A stretch of 64,000 nucleotides of DNA, taken from NCBI GenBank assembly GCA_011959925.1, contig BLMD01000161.1, forward strand, positions 1-64,000. The letters are read 5' to 3'. The DNA is from Lachnospiraceae bacterium. GTDB taxonomy: Bacteria; Bacillota; Clostridia; Lachnospirales; Lachnospiraceae. Under the pieces are notes generated by a model. It was not told the DNA's origin, did not search any database, and worked only from the letters and a program-made list of their open reading frames with translations. Positions 11,601 to 17,627 of the stretch are shown here, one piece after another. The position numbers and the translations under genes are program-made. Numbering within the stretch: position 1 is the stretch's first letter; each line of letters starts with the position of its first letter.

Positions 11601-11776
11601 GCAAAAAGCTGACAAAAGTAAACGTGGGCAAGAAGTTAAATAAAGTCCATAAAAAAGCGTTTAAAAAATGCCAGACGAAGAAGATCAGCGTAAAACTGCC
11701 GAAGAACTTAAAGAAAAACAAAAAGCTGAAAAAACAGTTTACAAAAGCCGGCATTAAGAAAAACAAGATTAAATAG
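5669..11776 (+). CDS. Endo-alpha-N-acetylgalactosaminidase (GH101) with CBM32
   Basis: Second, full-length GH101 of 2035 residues, acting on mucin O-glycans outside the cell. The ATG follows AAGGAGGT at a 9-nt gap. A signal peptide (about 1-35, cleaved near VNA-A) leads into the lectin-like module, a carboxypeptidase-regulatory-like domain, the mutarotase-like domain and the GH101 barrel with nucleophile Asp785 and acid/base Glu811. Beta-sandwich modules, an Ig-like domain (about 1418-1497), a discoidin/F5-8C CBM32 (about 1500-1657), two FIVAR-type helical regions and an LRR_5 tail follow. It differs from its neighbour by having CBM32 and lacking the long coiled coil, so the two enzymes probably bind different surfaces or glycans. 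The last FIVAR and the LRR_5 tail are close copies of those in the first enzyme. Confidence 0.96.
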   Translation: MGNRRFKRLLSCMLAFVLACLPMLSEWPAMQVNAAEGETTWKYVKAGTGNGNSHDYEDASKTPAAVLLNNAKMPVNGSVSAKIRFTNDKPAENARFGMFYTYQDTTHWLYIGYDNTTGWYYQYKNGSAESYPKLEFSPSAPVLEQNKEYAVTISLANEVLGVTVVEGTNEYKFTGSVPALKELAEAVNGQGRFGFRAGNLNDVQTEFMFRDVICGDTTYESGWSFLLSNLGSVMEDKVVKAYDVTGKVKKEDGTAAEGATVRLAGKTATADAQGTYAFTGIENGTYELAASMEGYEPMTKSVTVADADLTVEDMQLQLKQASDYDTFIESQELKAAIDKSFPRVMEYEMKTGSAAGKKFLGQTNEINTIKINGVAVQPTLQGFDKKEDSAVYRLGIENSASKILLDMEVTVSVSENDLIWKITKIEKKDGCAKIGTIEVPNLNLITIEGTQSSAQFMGAVNSGSVDSTGDREITFASGGGFQPNNSGSYVYGFVSGNGLSAGLWSNSEARGDLRVTRNNGANSISLTSNLWYYEYGDADESATYEHTPVSELPCAKVCFAPDLNDDGTADWQDGAIAYRDIMNNPYGSEDVPELVNYRVVMNLGGEATNPFLMSADNIKKVYLATDGLKQAIMHKGYGNEGHDSANSEYGDIAEKLGGEAEFRKLIEIAHQYHTEVGIHVNAQEAYPEAQSFSDDIILGPGSTGWNWMDQAYVLNKLKDLGTGLRYKRILQLYDRINGTSLYANKWPGVAGQGGDKEVVADAATIERTVAQNIADGTNMDFIYLDVWYQNSWETRKIAQQFNSLGWRFSTEFGTTGEYDSTWQHWATDGAYGDKNSKGNNSQVMRFLRNHQKDSFVLNYPAFGGAADNPLLGHMYMNGFEGWGSNDNFDDYITNTFTENLPAKFLQHYLITKWVNYSGVGSDTSPSGNIEKEITLKSEDGSETVVVTRNPVQRQDNIIERTITLNNTEILRDGAYLLPWEDSDTKAEKLYHWNYDGGNTTWTLLDGWKNLSNVMVYELSDQGRSAGKSVAVSDGSITLEAKAKTAYVVLKGEEAPKTLKKGFGEDAKVADPAFHNYAGTGDGSLLDAEVWSGDITDASVRVKKAASGDQYLMIEDPAKNITLSTTISDLVPGQNYVAQIYVDNRSDKKASIEVNNGKKTVSNYTLRSIAENYIRADLHNRTAVAGSRMQIMLVPFTAADKTAVFTLKREAGEGYTHFDDIRVVPKSIYNYREDGTFVQDFESVVQGLYPFVMGSGQGVNDPSTHLSEYHAPYTQSGWGNALIDDVISGRWSLKQHDCYFREGLICRTIPQNFRFEAGKHYEVSFDYQSGATNGFYVVTGSGEGEAISEYLPLEKTTSGVAGQKSWTNHYTLYITGSEDGQSWFGFYNFPTNQGDSTFGDYNFVMDNLVIREVDTIPPSLSLENAMLTFDGVNGTQQIEATVTGAENPQITYASANTAIATVAPDGTVTPVAFGETIITVTVKAGDRLLVQTVDVVVDRGGKRNRTFKQAYANASQSGTGADKAVDGSSSSVWHTPWSGFAVGENNPAILTLELDEGPAFEHVRFQQRTDGGSNGIIKKYQFVWGTEFNESTHTVTGGASGSAVALSGAQLQNGAWIEVDTSGVNQDTVKYLQIRVLEGTTNDSNGPYAAMAEFEAYYNQDFSGKDPEEGAVDKSGLVAAIKELSNLNTFGLSAADQQKIYKAMEDANKVLSSANATAADVAAQITALGAVKTAMTSGKKAELETMIAQCETIDLSDFTADSVKVFQNALKAAKLAVEKETTSSFDINNALYTLEKAYNDLAGGTTPKPPIGGGDGDQEEDPALTQAKQSLNRALSSATAVKNAGQKNYTAESWQAFIAAYNAAEAGKNSKDPAQLLRLQQALARAQQGLKERTLKLQEYTDAKTGMKFRVTSIDKKTVKLTKAKDIKTVKIPNEVTLDGFKCTVTAVGSKAFSGCKKLKTVTIGSNVTSIEANAFFNCKKLTKVNVGKKLNKVHKKAFKKCQTKKISVKLPKNLKKNKKLKKQFTKAGIKKNKIK

Positions 11777-11797
11777 GATAAGGGAAAAGAGGGAGAG

Positions 11798-11829
11798 CCC
11801 CGGAAACGTTTTTGTTTCCGGGGTTTTCT
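11798..11829 (+). terminator. Rho-independent terminator after second GH101
   Basis: A 10-bp stem (CCCCGGAAAC / GTTTCCGGGG) with a 6-nt loop is followed by TTTTCTTT. Confidence 0.9.
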
Positions 11830-12026
11830 TTGCCCGGCGTATCTCTTTAACCGTCCTATCGCTTTATCCGAAAATTATCATTTTGAAACAATAAAAAGCT
11901 GTTTTATTACGTTATCTTAAGAAAGAAGCAGAAGAGGGGGTGTGGATTTCATAAGACCATTCGGCAGATTGCACAAAAAAGAAAAGGTTTTGTGCCTGAA
12001 AATCTCTGGAAATTGCAAAATAAGTA

Positions 12027-12055
12027 TTGATTTTTATGCAGAGAGATAATAAAAT
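12027..12055 (+). promoter_or_regulatory. Sigma-A type promoter of third secreted protein
   Basis: TTGATT, 17 bp, TAAAAT, 72 bases before the start codon. The rest of the 351-bp gap (11777-12127) holds the preceding terminator and no supported gene. Confidence 0.65.
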
Positions 12056-12127
12056 TGAAAATACAGAGGACGTTGTTAGAATATGATATGGCAAAGTCCT
12101 ATCATTGTACAAAAAAGGAGGATATGT

Positions 12128-15016
12128 ATGAAGACAAAAAAAGCATTTTTAGCAAAAGTGCTGGCAGCAGCAGTTACGATTACTTCGATTCTGCCCGGCG
12201 GAGCGCTTACAGCAAATGCAGCAACAATCAAGGACACCACGGATGGGTGGAAAGTTGAGAGAGATTCAGGTAACTGGTCAGGAAAGTTTGATGACGCATT
12301 AAATCTGGGTGGAATTCAGACGTGGCGTCTGAAAGCACAATCGACGGACGGCAACGGACATGAGGATCTTTCCGACAGTAATGCGGCAGCTACCGTATTT
12401 GCCAAGAATATTGATATTACGGCGCCGGATCGTCAGGAATCTGGGGAAGGAACTGAGGCAAAAGAGGGCGAGGTTCCGAATAGAAAGTTAAGCTTTGATA
12501 TCTATCCCGATGGAACCGCAGCAGATATGCGCTTTGGTGTTTTACTGAAATATGTGGATTCTATTCATTATGTATATTTAGGAAACCACAGTAAGAATCA
12601 CTGGTTTCTGGAATGGGGTCCAGGAATTACAACTTCTACAGGGAATACTCGTTATACTGGTAAAATATCAGATTTAGAGTCTTTTTCTTTGGAAGATAAC
12701 AAATTTCATCGTATTACGCTTGAGTATTTAAACAGTAGTGAAATCAAGGTAACGATGCAGAAAATGCAGGAACAGCCAAAAGAAGACGGCAGTGGAAAAA
12801 CAGAATGGGTTCTTACAGGAGAACCGGTGGAGACGGTACTTAACAACGAAGCCATTTACAAAGTAAAACAATATGTAGTTTCAAATCAGGCTCCGGATGT
12901 ACAGAAAGAGATATATTTTGGATTTATAGCAGGAAATTTTTCTAACGTAATAACAGATGTAGATATTGCTAACATTCAGACGAACGCCAATGCTGATAAT
13001 GCGATGGAATCTCTTCGTTATGGCTACTGTGGATGGACGTCTCCAAAGACAGGGACGGATCCTGGAGTGGTTTTGAAGCCAACTAGCGTTGGAGGCGTGA
13101 ATTATCTTAGTGTAGACGCAGACGGTCTTGAGAATAGTAAAAGTGTATTCAATAAGATGCCGGCAATGCAGGATTTCAGAGAAGGAACCGTTTCTGCAGT
13201 ACTTCGTCCGTTTATTGCGATGGGTAACGAGGGTGATGTTGAGAAAGAATTTTACCTGAATACAAAAGTGGTAACTCCGGCAAGCCCGAACGCTCCGGCG
13301 ATCAAAGTCGGATATAACGGGACGGCATGGGGATATCAAATTGGTAGTGAGGCATTTACCGCAGTTAGTAACGGGGCAAAACCGAAGAGGATGCACGATT
13401 ATAAGGTCGATGTGACATTCAGCCCGGATAATAAATTCAGTGCAAAAGTTGTGGAAGTTCAGCCTTCCGGAGATGAAAGCAGAGATGAGACTGATCTTAA
13501 CTATTTGACAAACGACTATTCTACAGTAGTTGAGGGCAGTGAAATCGTGATTGCAGATCAGGTATCGTTAGAAGGGAAAACAGTAGCTGCGGCGGGAAGC
13601 ATTTCCCTTACGGCAGGAGCAGGATTGAATCTGCGTGTCAGAAACGTAAACTTTTCAAAAGTGAATGAAAGCGTAGACTTTGCTAACTGGGAGGACAGTG
13701 CAAAAACCACGTATACGACGATCATGGCAAAGAGTAATGCACCGGTTGTATATTATAAGGAAGCATGGGATGCATTCCAGGCGGTAAGGACTGTAAAATC
13801 CGGTATCTTAACAGGAGACGGAGTCATCACGGCGCAGGGAGCAAGAGGCATCATCAATGAAATGAACGCGGCTTGGACGACTCTCGATACAACAGGAAAT
13901 AAAGTCGCTACGGGTAAGACGGCTTTGGAAGAAGCAAAGAACGAGATGACGTCAAAGGCAGAGAGCGGCTACTACACATATGATACGGCTGCATACGAGA
14001 CGGCAAAAACGGATGTGGATGCAGTTCTTGCAAAGATTACAGCAGGCGATCAGGAAGTTACAAAAGCAGAAGCAGACAGCGCGCTTGCAAAATGTGCAGC
14101 TGTTACATTCACAGAAAAAATCGCTGACGAAGAAGAGAAAAAGGCTGCAATTGAAGCAGCAGTATCCAAAGCGACAAGCGGCGTAAATGAAGCGGATGCA
14201 GAATACTATGACAACTGGGATGCATACAAAGAAGCCCTGGAAGCAGTAAACGCATTAAAAATAAATGCAGCTGCAACGCAGAAACAGGTAGACGAAGCAA
14301 TCGCAGCATTGGAAGAAGCAGTTGCGAACCGTACGCTGAAAGCTGCAGAACCGTCTGACAGAGAGGCTTTGAAAAACAGCATTGCCGCAATCAAAAAAGA
14401 AGTAAACGCAAATCTGCAGCCAAACGCAGAATATAATACAGCTTTACAGGAAGCAGAAGCGCTGGTAAACGGTTCTGCAGCAACGACGAAGAAAGCGCTG
14501 GCAGATGCGTTAAAGAAATTAGAAGCAGCAAAAGGCAAGCTTGCGAAGAAGCCGGTAGTAAAACAAGAGCCGAAACTCACAAAGGGACTGAAGGCAAAAT
14601 TCGGAAATAACGATTACACGGTGATTGATCCGGTGAAGAATACCGTAGCTCTGACAAAATGGAACAGCAATAAGGCAAAGAGAGTAACCGTTCCGGAAAA
14701 AGTTACGATCAACGGCGTATCCTGTACGGTAGTAACCATTTCCAAAAATGCATTCAAAAACTTTACGAAATTAAACAAGGTTACGTTCCCGAAGAGCATT
14801 GCAACGATTGAGAAGAGTGCATTCTCCGGATGTAAAGCGCTCAAAAACGTAATCTTTAAGGGAGCAACAACCAAAGTTGCAAAAAATGCATTTAAAGGCG
14901 TTAAGAAAAAAGTAACCGTGAAAGTTCCGGCTTCTGTGAAAAAGAATAAGAAAGCAAAGAGTAAATTCCAGAAGATGGTAAAAAAAGCGGGCTTAAAGAA
15001 AAACGTAGTGAAATAA
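12128..15016 (+). CDS. Secreted lectin-like/FIVAR/LRR_5 protein, non-catalytic partner of the GH101 pair
   Basis: A 962-residue secreted protein. The ATG at 12128 follows AAGGAGG and begins a clear signal peptide (cleavage near ANA-A, about residue 31). Residues about 35-280 contain a motif (MRFGVLLKYVDSIHYVYLG) matching the N-terminal module of both GH101 enzymes (FGMFYTYQDTTHWLYIGY). A second beta-rich module covers about 330-530. Ala/Glu/Lys helical repeats of FIVAR type (about 560-820) and a Lys-rich LRR_5 tail similar to those of the two enzymes follow. No glycosidase barrel or catalytic motif is visible. Shared modules and position suggest a glycan-binding or surface-display partner; that role is inferred. 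Confidence 0.8.
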   Translation: MKTKKAFLAKVLAAAVTITSILPGGALTANAATIKDTTDGWKVERDSGNWSGKFDDALNLGGIQTWRLKAQSTDGNGHEDLSDSNAAATVFAKNIDITAPDRQESGEGTEAKEGEVPNRKLSFDIYPDGTAADMRFGVLLKYVDSIHYVYLGNHSKNHWFLEWGPGITTSTGNTRYTGKISDLESFSLEDNKFHRITLEYLNSSEIKVTMQKMQEQPKEDGSGKTEWVLTGEPVETVLNNEAIYKVKQYVVSNQAPDVQKEIYFGFIAGNFSNVITDVDIANIQTNANADNAMESLRYGYCGWTSPKTGTDPGVVLKPTSVGGVNYLSVDADGLENSKSVFNKMPAMQDFREGTVSAVLRPFIAMGNEGDVEKEFYLNTKVVTPASPNAPAIKVGYNGTAWGYQIGSEAFTAVSNGAKPKRMHDYKVDVTFSPDNKFSAKVVEVQPSGDESRDETDLNYLTNDYSTVVEGSEIVIADQVSLEGKTVAAAGSISLTAGAGLNLRVRNVNFSKVNESVDFANWEDSAKTTYTTIMAKSNAPVVYYKEAWDAFQAVRTVKSGILTGDGVITAQGARGIINEMNAAWTTLDTTGNKVATGKTALEEAKNEMTSKAESGYYTYDTAAYETAKTDVDAVLAKITAGDQEVTKAEADSALAKCAAVTFTEKIADEEEKKAAIEAAVSKATSGVNEADAEYYDNWDAYKEALEAVNALKINAAATQKQVDEAIAALEEAVANRTLKAAEPSDREALKNSIAAIKKEVNANLQPNAEYNTALQEAEALVNGSAATTKKALADALKKLEAAKGKLAKKPVVKQEPKLTKGLKAKFGNNDYTVIDPVKNTVALTKWNSNKAKRVTVPEKVTINGVSCTVVTISKNAFKNFTKLNKVTFPKSIATIEKSAFSGCKALKNVIFKGATTKVAKNAFKGVKKKVTVKVPASVKKNKKAKSKFQKMVKKAGLKKNVVK

Positions 15017-15034
15017 GCTGAAATGAATCGAAAT

Positions 15035-15077
15035 CCCCATACGGACAGAGAAGATCTTCCGTATGGGGGTTCTTTTT
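15035..15077 (+). terminator. Rho-independent terminator
   Basis: A 10-bp stem (CCCCATACGG / CCGTATGGGG) is followed by TTCTTTTTT and closes the mucin island. Confidence 0.92.
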
Positions 15078-15104
15078 TCAAAGAAATAAATTGTAAAAAA
15101 CGCA

Positions 15105-15133
15105 TTGAGAGATAGAGAAAAAATAGATATAAT
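15105..15133 (+). promoter_or_regulatory. Sigma-A promoter of the amidase gene
   Basis: TTGAGA, 17 bp, TATAAT, 56 bases before the ATG. Confidence 0.8.
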
Positions 15134-15189
15134 AGTTGCAGGATAAAAGAAGAAGCAATTGTCAGAACGAATTTACGGGAAGCAGATCT

Positions 15190-15936
15190 ATGAATGAAGA
15201 AGAACGAAAAGAACAGACAGAATACGAACAAAGACGTGCGGAAAGGCGCGCAGCGAGAATCAAAAGGCACAGGCGGCAGATGCGGATGAAATGCCTGCTT
15301 GTCCTGGGCTGTGCGGTACTTGTCGTTATTGCCGGATGGCAGGCGGTACGCTTAATCAAAGGCAGGAGGGCAGAGACGGTTATAAAGGAGACGCCGATCA
15401 AAAAAATTGTACAGACGCCGCCGGAGTATGACGTGCAGCTTTTGACGGTTAACGAGTATTCCAGGCCTGGGACTGCGCTTGAGAAGGTAACGGGGATCGT
15501 TGTGCATTATACGGCAAATCCGGGTACGACGGCGCAGCAGAACCGGGATTATTTTGAAGGGCTGGGACTGTCGAAAGCGACGTATGCCAGCAGTCATTTT
15601 GTGGTTGGGATTGAAGGAGAGCTGATTCAGTGTATTCCCTGCAAGGAGATTGCATATGCGTCCAATGACAGAAATAAAGATACCATAGCCATTGAATGCT
15701 GTATACCGGATGAAACAGGTAAATTTTCGGAAGCTTCTTATCAGACGCTGGTACATTTGCTGGCGTGGCTGATGGGAAGATATGATCTGGACATTGATGC
15801 AGTCATCCGCCATTATGACGTGACCGAAAAGCTCTGCCCGAAATATTATGTGGAACATCCGGATGCGTGGGATGCGCTTAAGGAAGCTGTTTGTACTTAT
15901 ATCGATACATATGGAACGGAAACCCCGAATTTATAA
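15190..15936 (+). CDS. Membrane-anchored N-acetylmuramoyl-L-alanine amidase (Amidase_2)
   Basis: Zinc amidase that cuts the bond between N-acetylmuramic acid and L-alanine in peptidoglycan. The 248-residue protein has a very basic cytoplasmic N-terminus, one membrane helix (about residues 33-55, MKCLLVLGCAVLVVIAGW) and an outward-facing Amidase_2 domain (about 95-235). Likely zinc ligands are His106 (VVHYT), His208 (RHYD) and Cys216 (LCPKY). An upstream TTG at 15136 is in frame, but it would sit almost on the -10 box, so the ATG at 15190 is preferred even though its ribosome-binding site is weak. It has its own promoter. It may serve sporulation or wall turnover; the context does not decide. 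Confidence 0.88.
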   Translation: MNEEERKEQTEYEQRRAERRAARIKRHRRQMRMKCLLVLGCAVLVVIAGWQAVRLIKGRRAETVIKETPIKKIVQTPPEYDVQLLTVNEYSRPGTALEKVTGIVVHYTANPGTTAQQNRDYFEGLGLSKATYASSHFVVGIEGELIQCIPCKEIAYASNDRNKDTIAIECCIPDETGKFSEASYQTLVHLLAWLMGRYDLDIDAVIRHYDVTEKLCPKYYVEHPDAWDALKEAVCTYIDTYGTETPNL

Positions 15937-15958
15937 AAAAGAACAGACGGACGGACGC

Positions 15959-15987
15959 TTGTCAAACGGTTCGGAATCGATTACAAT
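15959..15987 (+). promoter_or_regulatory. Sigma-A type promoter before the methyltransferase gene
   Basis: TTGTCA, 17 bp, TACAAT, 38 bases before the ATG at 16026. It may drive 16026 through enolase, since no terminator is seen in between. Confidence 0.65.
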
Positions 15988-16025
15988 GACAGGATAATAA
16001 AAAGGAAACGGAAAGGAACAGCAGG

Positions 16026-17534
16026 ATGGAAGAGTGCATCGGTCAGATCATGCGGCGGGAAAATGTAAGAGAAGCGTTAAGCCGGCTTCGGGCAGCGTTA
16101 AAAAAAGAAGGGCAGAAAGAGTACGCGAAAAAGTTACTCGGGGACGGAGAGGCTGTGCTGCCTCTTTTGGAGGATTCCGATGCGAAAGTGCGTAAAAATG
16201 CGGCGGCATTGCTGGGGGATCTTTCGATCCCTTCGGCTGCACAGGCGTTGTTTGAAGCTTACCAAAAAGAAGAGACGCTGTTTGTCCGGGGAACACTTTT
16301 GGGTGCGCTGGAAAAAACCGATCCTGCGCCTTATGGAAAAGAGCTTGCAGAAAGATACCGGGTGCTATGTGCCCAAGAGATCAAGGAAGAGGAAAAGAAG
16401 CACATCAGGGACGAACTGCACGCCCTGGAGCGGATTTTGCGCAGGGAGGGCAGGGCGCCGTATCATACGTTTACCGGCTGGAATCAGAGGTATACGGTTT
16501 TGCTTACGACGGATTACAAGTACGCGCAGGTTACGGCAGATCAGATTACGGCATATAAGAAAGCGATCCATCCGCTTGGCGTACAGGCTGTGACGGACCG
16601 GCTGGCAGAACTGACTGAGATTCGTACATTTCGGGAGCTTCTGTTTGTAATCGGTCTGCACGAAAAGCTTACGATTGCGGACGGACCGGAAGCGTTTGGG
16701 ACGGCTCTGGCAGAGTCGAAGCTTTTGTCTCTGTTAGAACGGTCCCATAAAGAACACGCGCCGTTTTATTTTCGGATCGATATAAAAGCGGGGCTTTCGC
16801 TGGAAGAGAGAAGCCGTTACACGAAGCGGGCGGCGGCAGTCATCGAAGAAAAGACCGGCAGGAAGCTTTTGAACGCGCCGGATGAGTATGAATTTGAAAT
16901 CCGTATGGTGTTGGATAAATATGAGAAGATTCATGTGTTTTTAAAAATGGCAACCGTGCCGATGGGACGCTTTTTTTACCGGAAGGAGACGATTGCAGCG
17001 TCCATACATCCGTCCCGGGCAGCGCTTTTATTTGCGCTTGCGAAACCGTATTTAAAAAAACGGGCGCAGATTTTAGATCCCTGCTGCGGCGTGGGGACGA
17101 TGTTAGTGGAACGGCACAGGCTTTTACCTGTCAGGGAAAGCTACGGCATCGATTATTTCGGCGAAGCAATCGATAAGGCAAGGATCAATGCCGAAGCGGC
17201 GGGACTTGAGACTCATTTTATTCACAGGGATTTTCTGGATTTTACGCATTCGTATCCCTTTGACGAGATTATCGCCAATATGCCGGTCCGGGGAAAACGG
17301 ACAAAGGAAGAGCAGGACGATTTTTACGGATGTTTTTTTGAAAAGGCGCAGACATTGCTTGCGCCGGGCGGAATTATGCTGCTGTATTCCAATGAGACGG
17401 GTTTTATCAAAAAGCAGCTGCGGCTTCGTTCGTCGTTTAAGCTGCTGGAAGAATATCCGATTCGTCCCAGGGATTCGTTTTATCTGTTTATTCTTAGGCT
17501 GAGCGGAAAGCCTGGCGGAAAAACGGCAGGATAG
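16026..17534 (+). CDS. HEAT-repeat protein fused to an RNA-methylase-type SAM methyltransferase
   Basis: A 502-residue cytoplasmic protein. The N-terminal third is helical with HEAT-like repeats (for example LLEDSDAKVRKNAAALLGDL near 40-60). The C-terminal part (about 320-490) is a Rossmann methyltransferase of the UPF0020/RlmKL/Trm14 group, with SAM-binding motif I as LDPCCGVGTMLVE. The catalytic motif, NPPY in most relatives, reads NMPV (IIANMPVRG), so it is divergent. A tRNA or rRNA guanine-N2 methyltransferase is the nearest known role; the substrate is unknown. The HEAT region may be a protein- or ribosome-docking platform (inference). The gene precedes a ribosome-acting GTPase by 93 bp with no terminator. 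Confidence 0.75.
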   Translation: MEECIGQIMRRENVREALSRLRAALKKEGQKEYAKKLLGDGEAVLPLLEDSDAKVRKNAAALLGDLSIPSAAQALFEAYQKEETLFVRGTLLGALEKTDPAPYGKELAERYRVLCAQEIKEEEKKHIRDELHALERILRREGRAPYHTFTGWNQRYTVLLTTDYKYAQVTADQITAYKKAIHPLGVQAVTDRLAELTEIRTFRELLFVIGLHEKLTIADGPEAFGTALAESKLLSLLERSHKEHAPFYFRIDIKAGLSLEERSRYTKRAAAVIEEKTGRKLLNAPDEYEFEIRMVLDKYEKIHVFLKMATVPMGRFFYRKETIAASIHPSRAALLFALAKPYLKKRAQILDPCCGVGTMLVERHRLLPVRESYGIDYFGEAIDKARINAEAAGLETHFIHRDFLDFTHSYPFDEIIANMPVRGKRTKEEQDDFYGCFFEKAQTLLAPGGIMLLYSNETGFIKKQLRLRSSFKLLEEYPIRPRDSFYLFILRLSGKPGGKTAG

Positions 17535-17627
17535 CAGTTGAAAAAGCCCTTGTATCAGATTTTCTTGCGGTATGGAATGAGACGAAGAAAATAAATTGAG
17601 ATAAAAGAATAGAAAGGGACAATTGGA

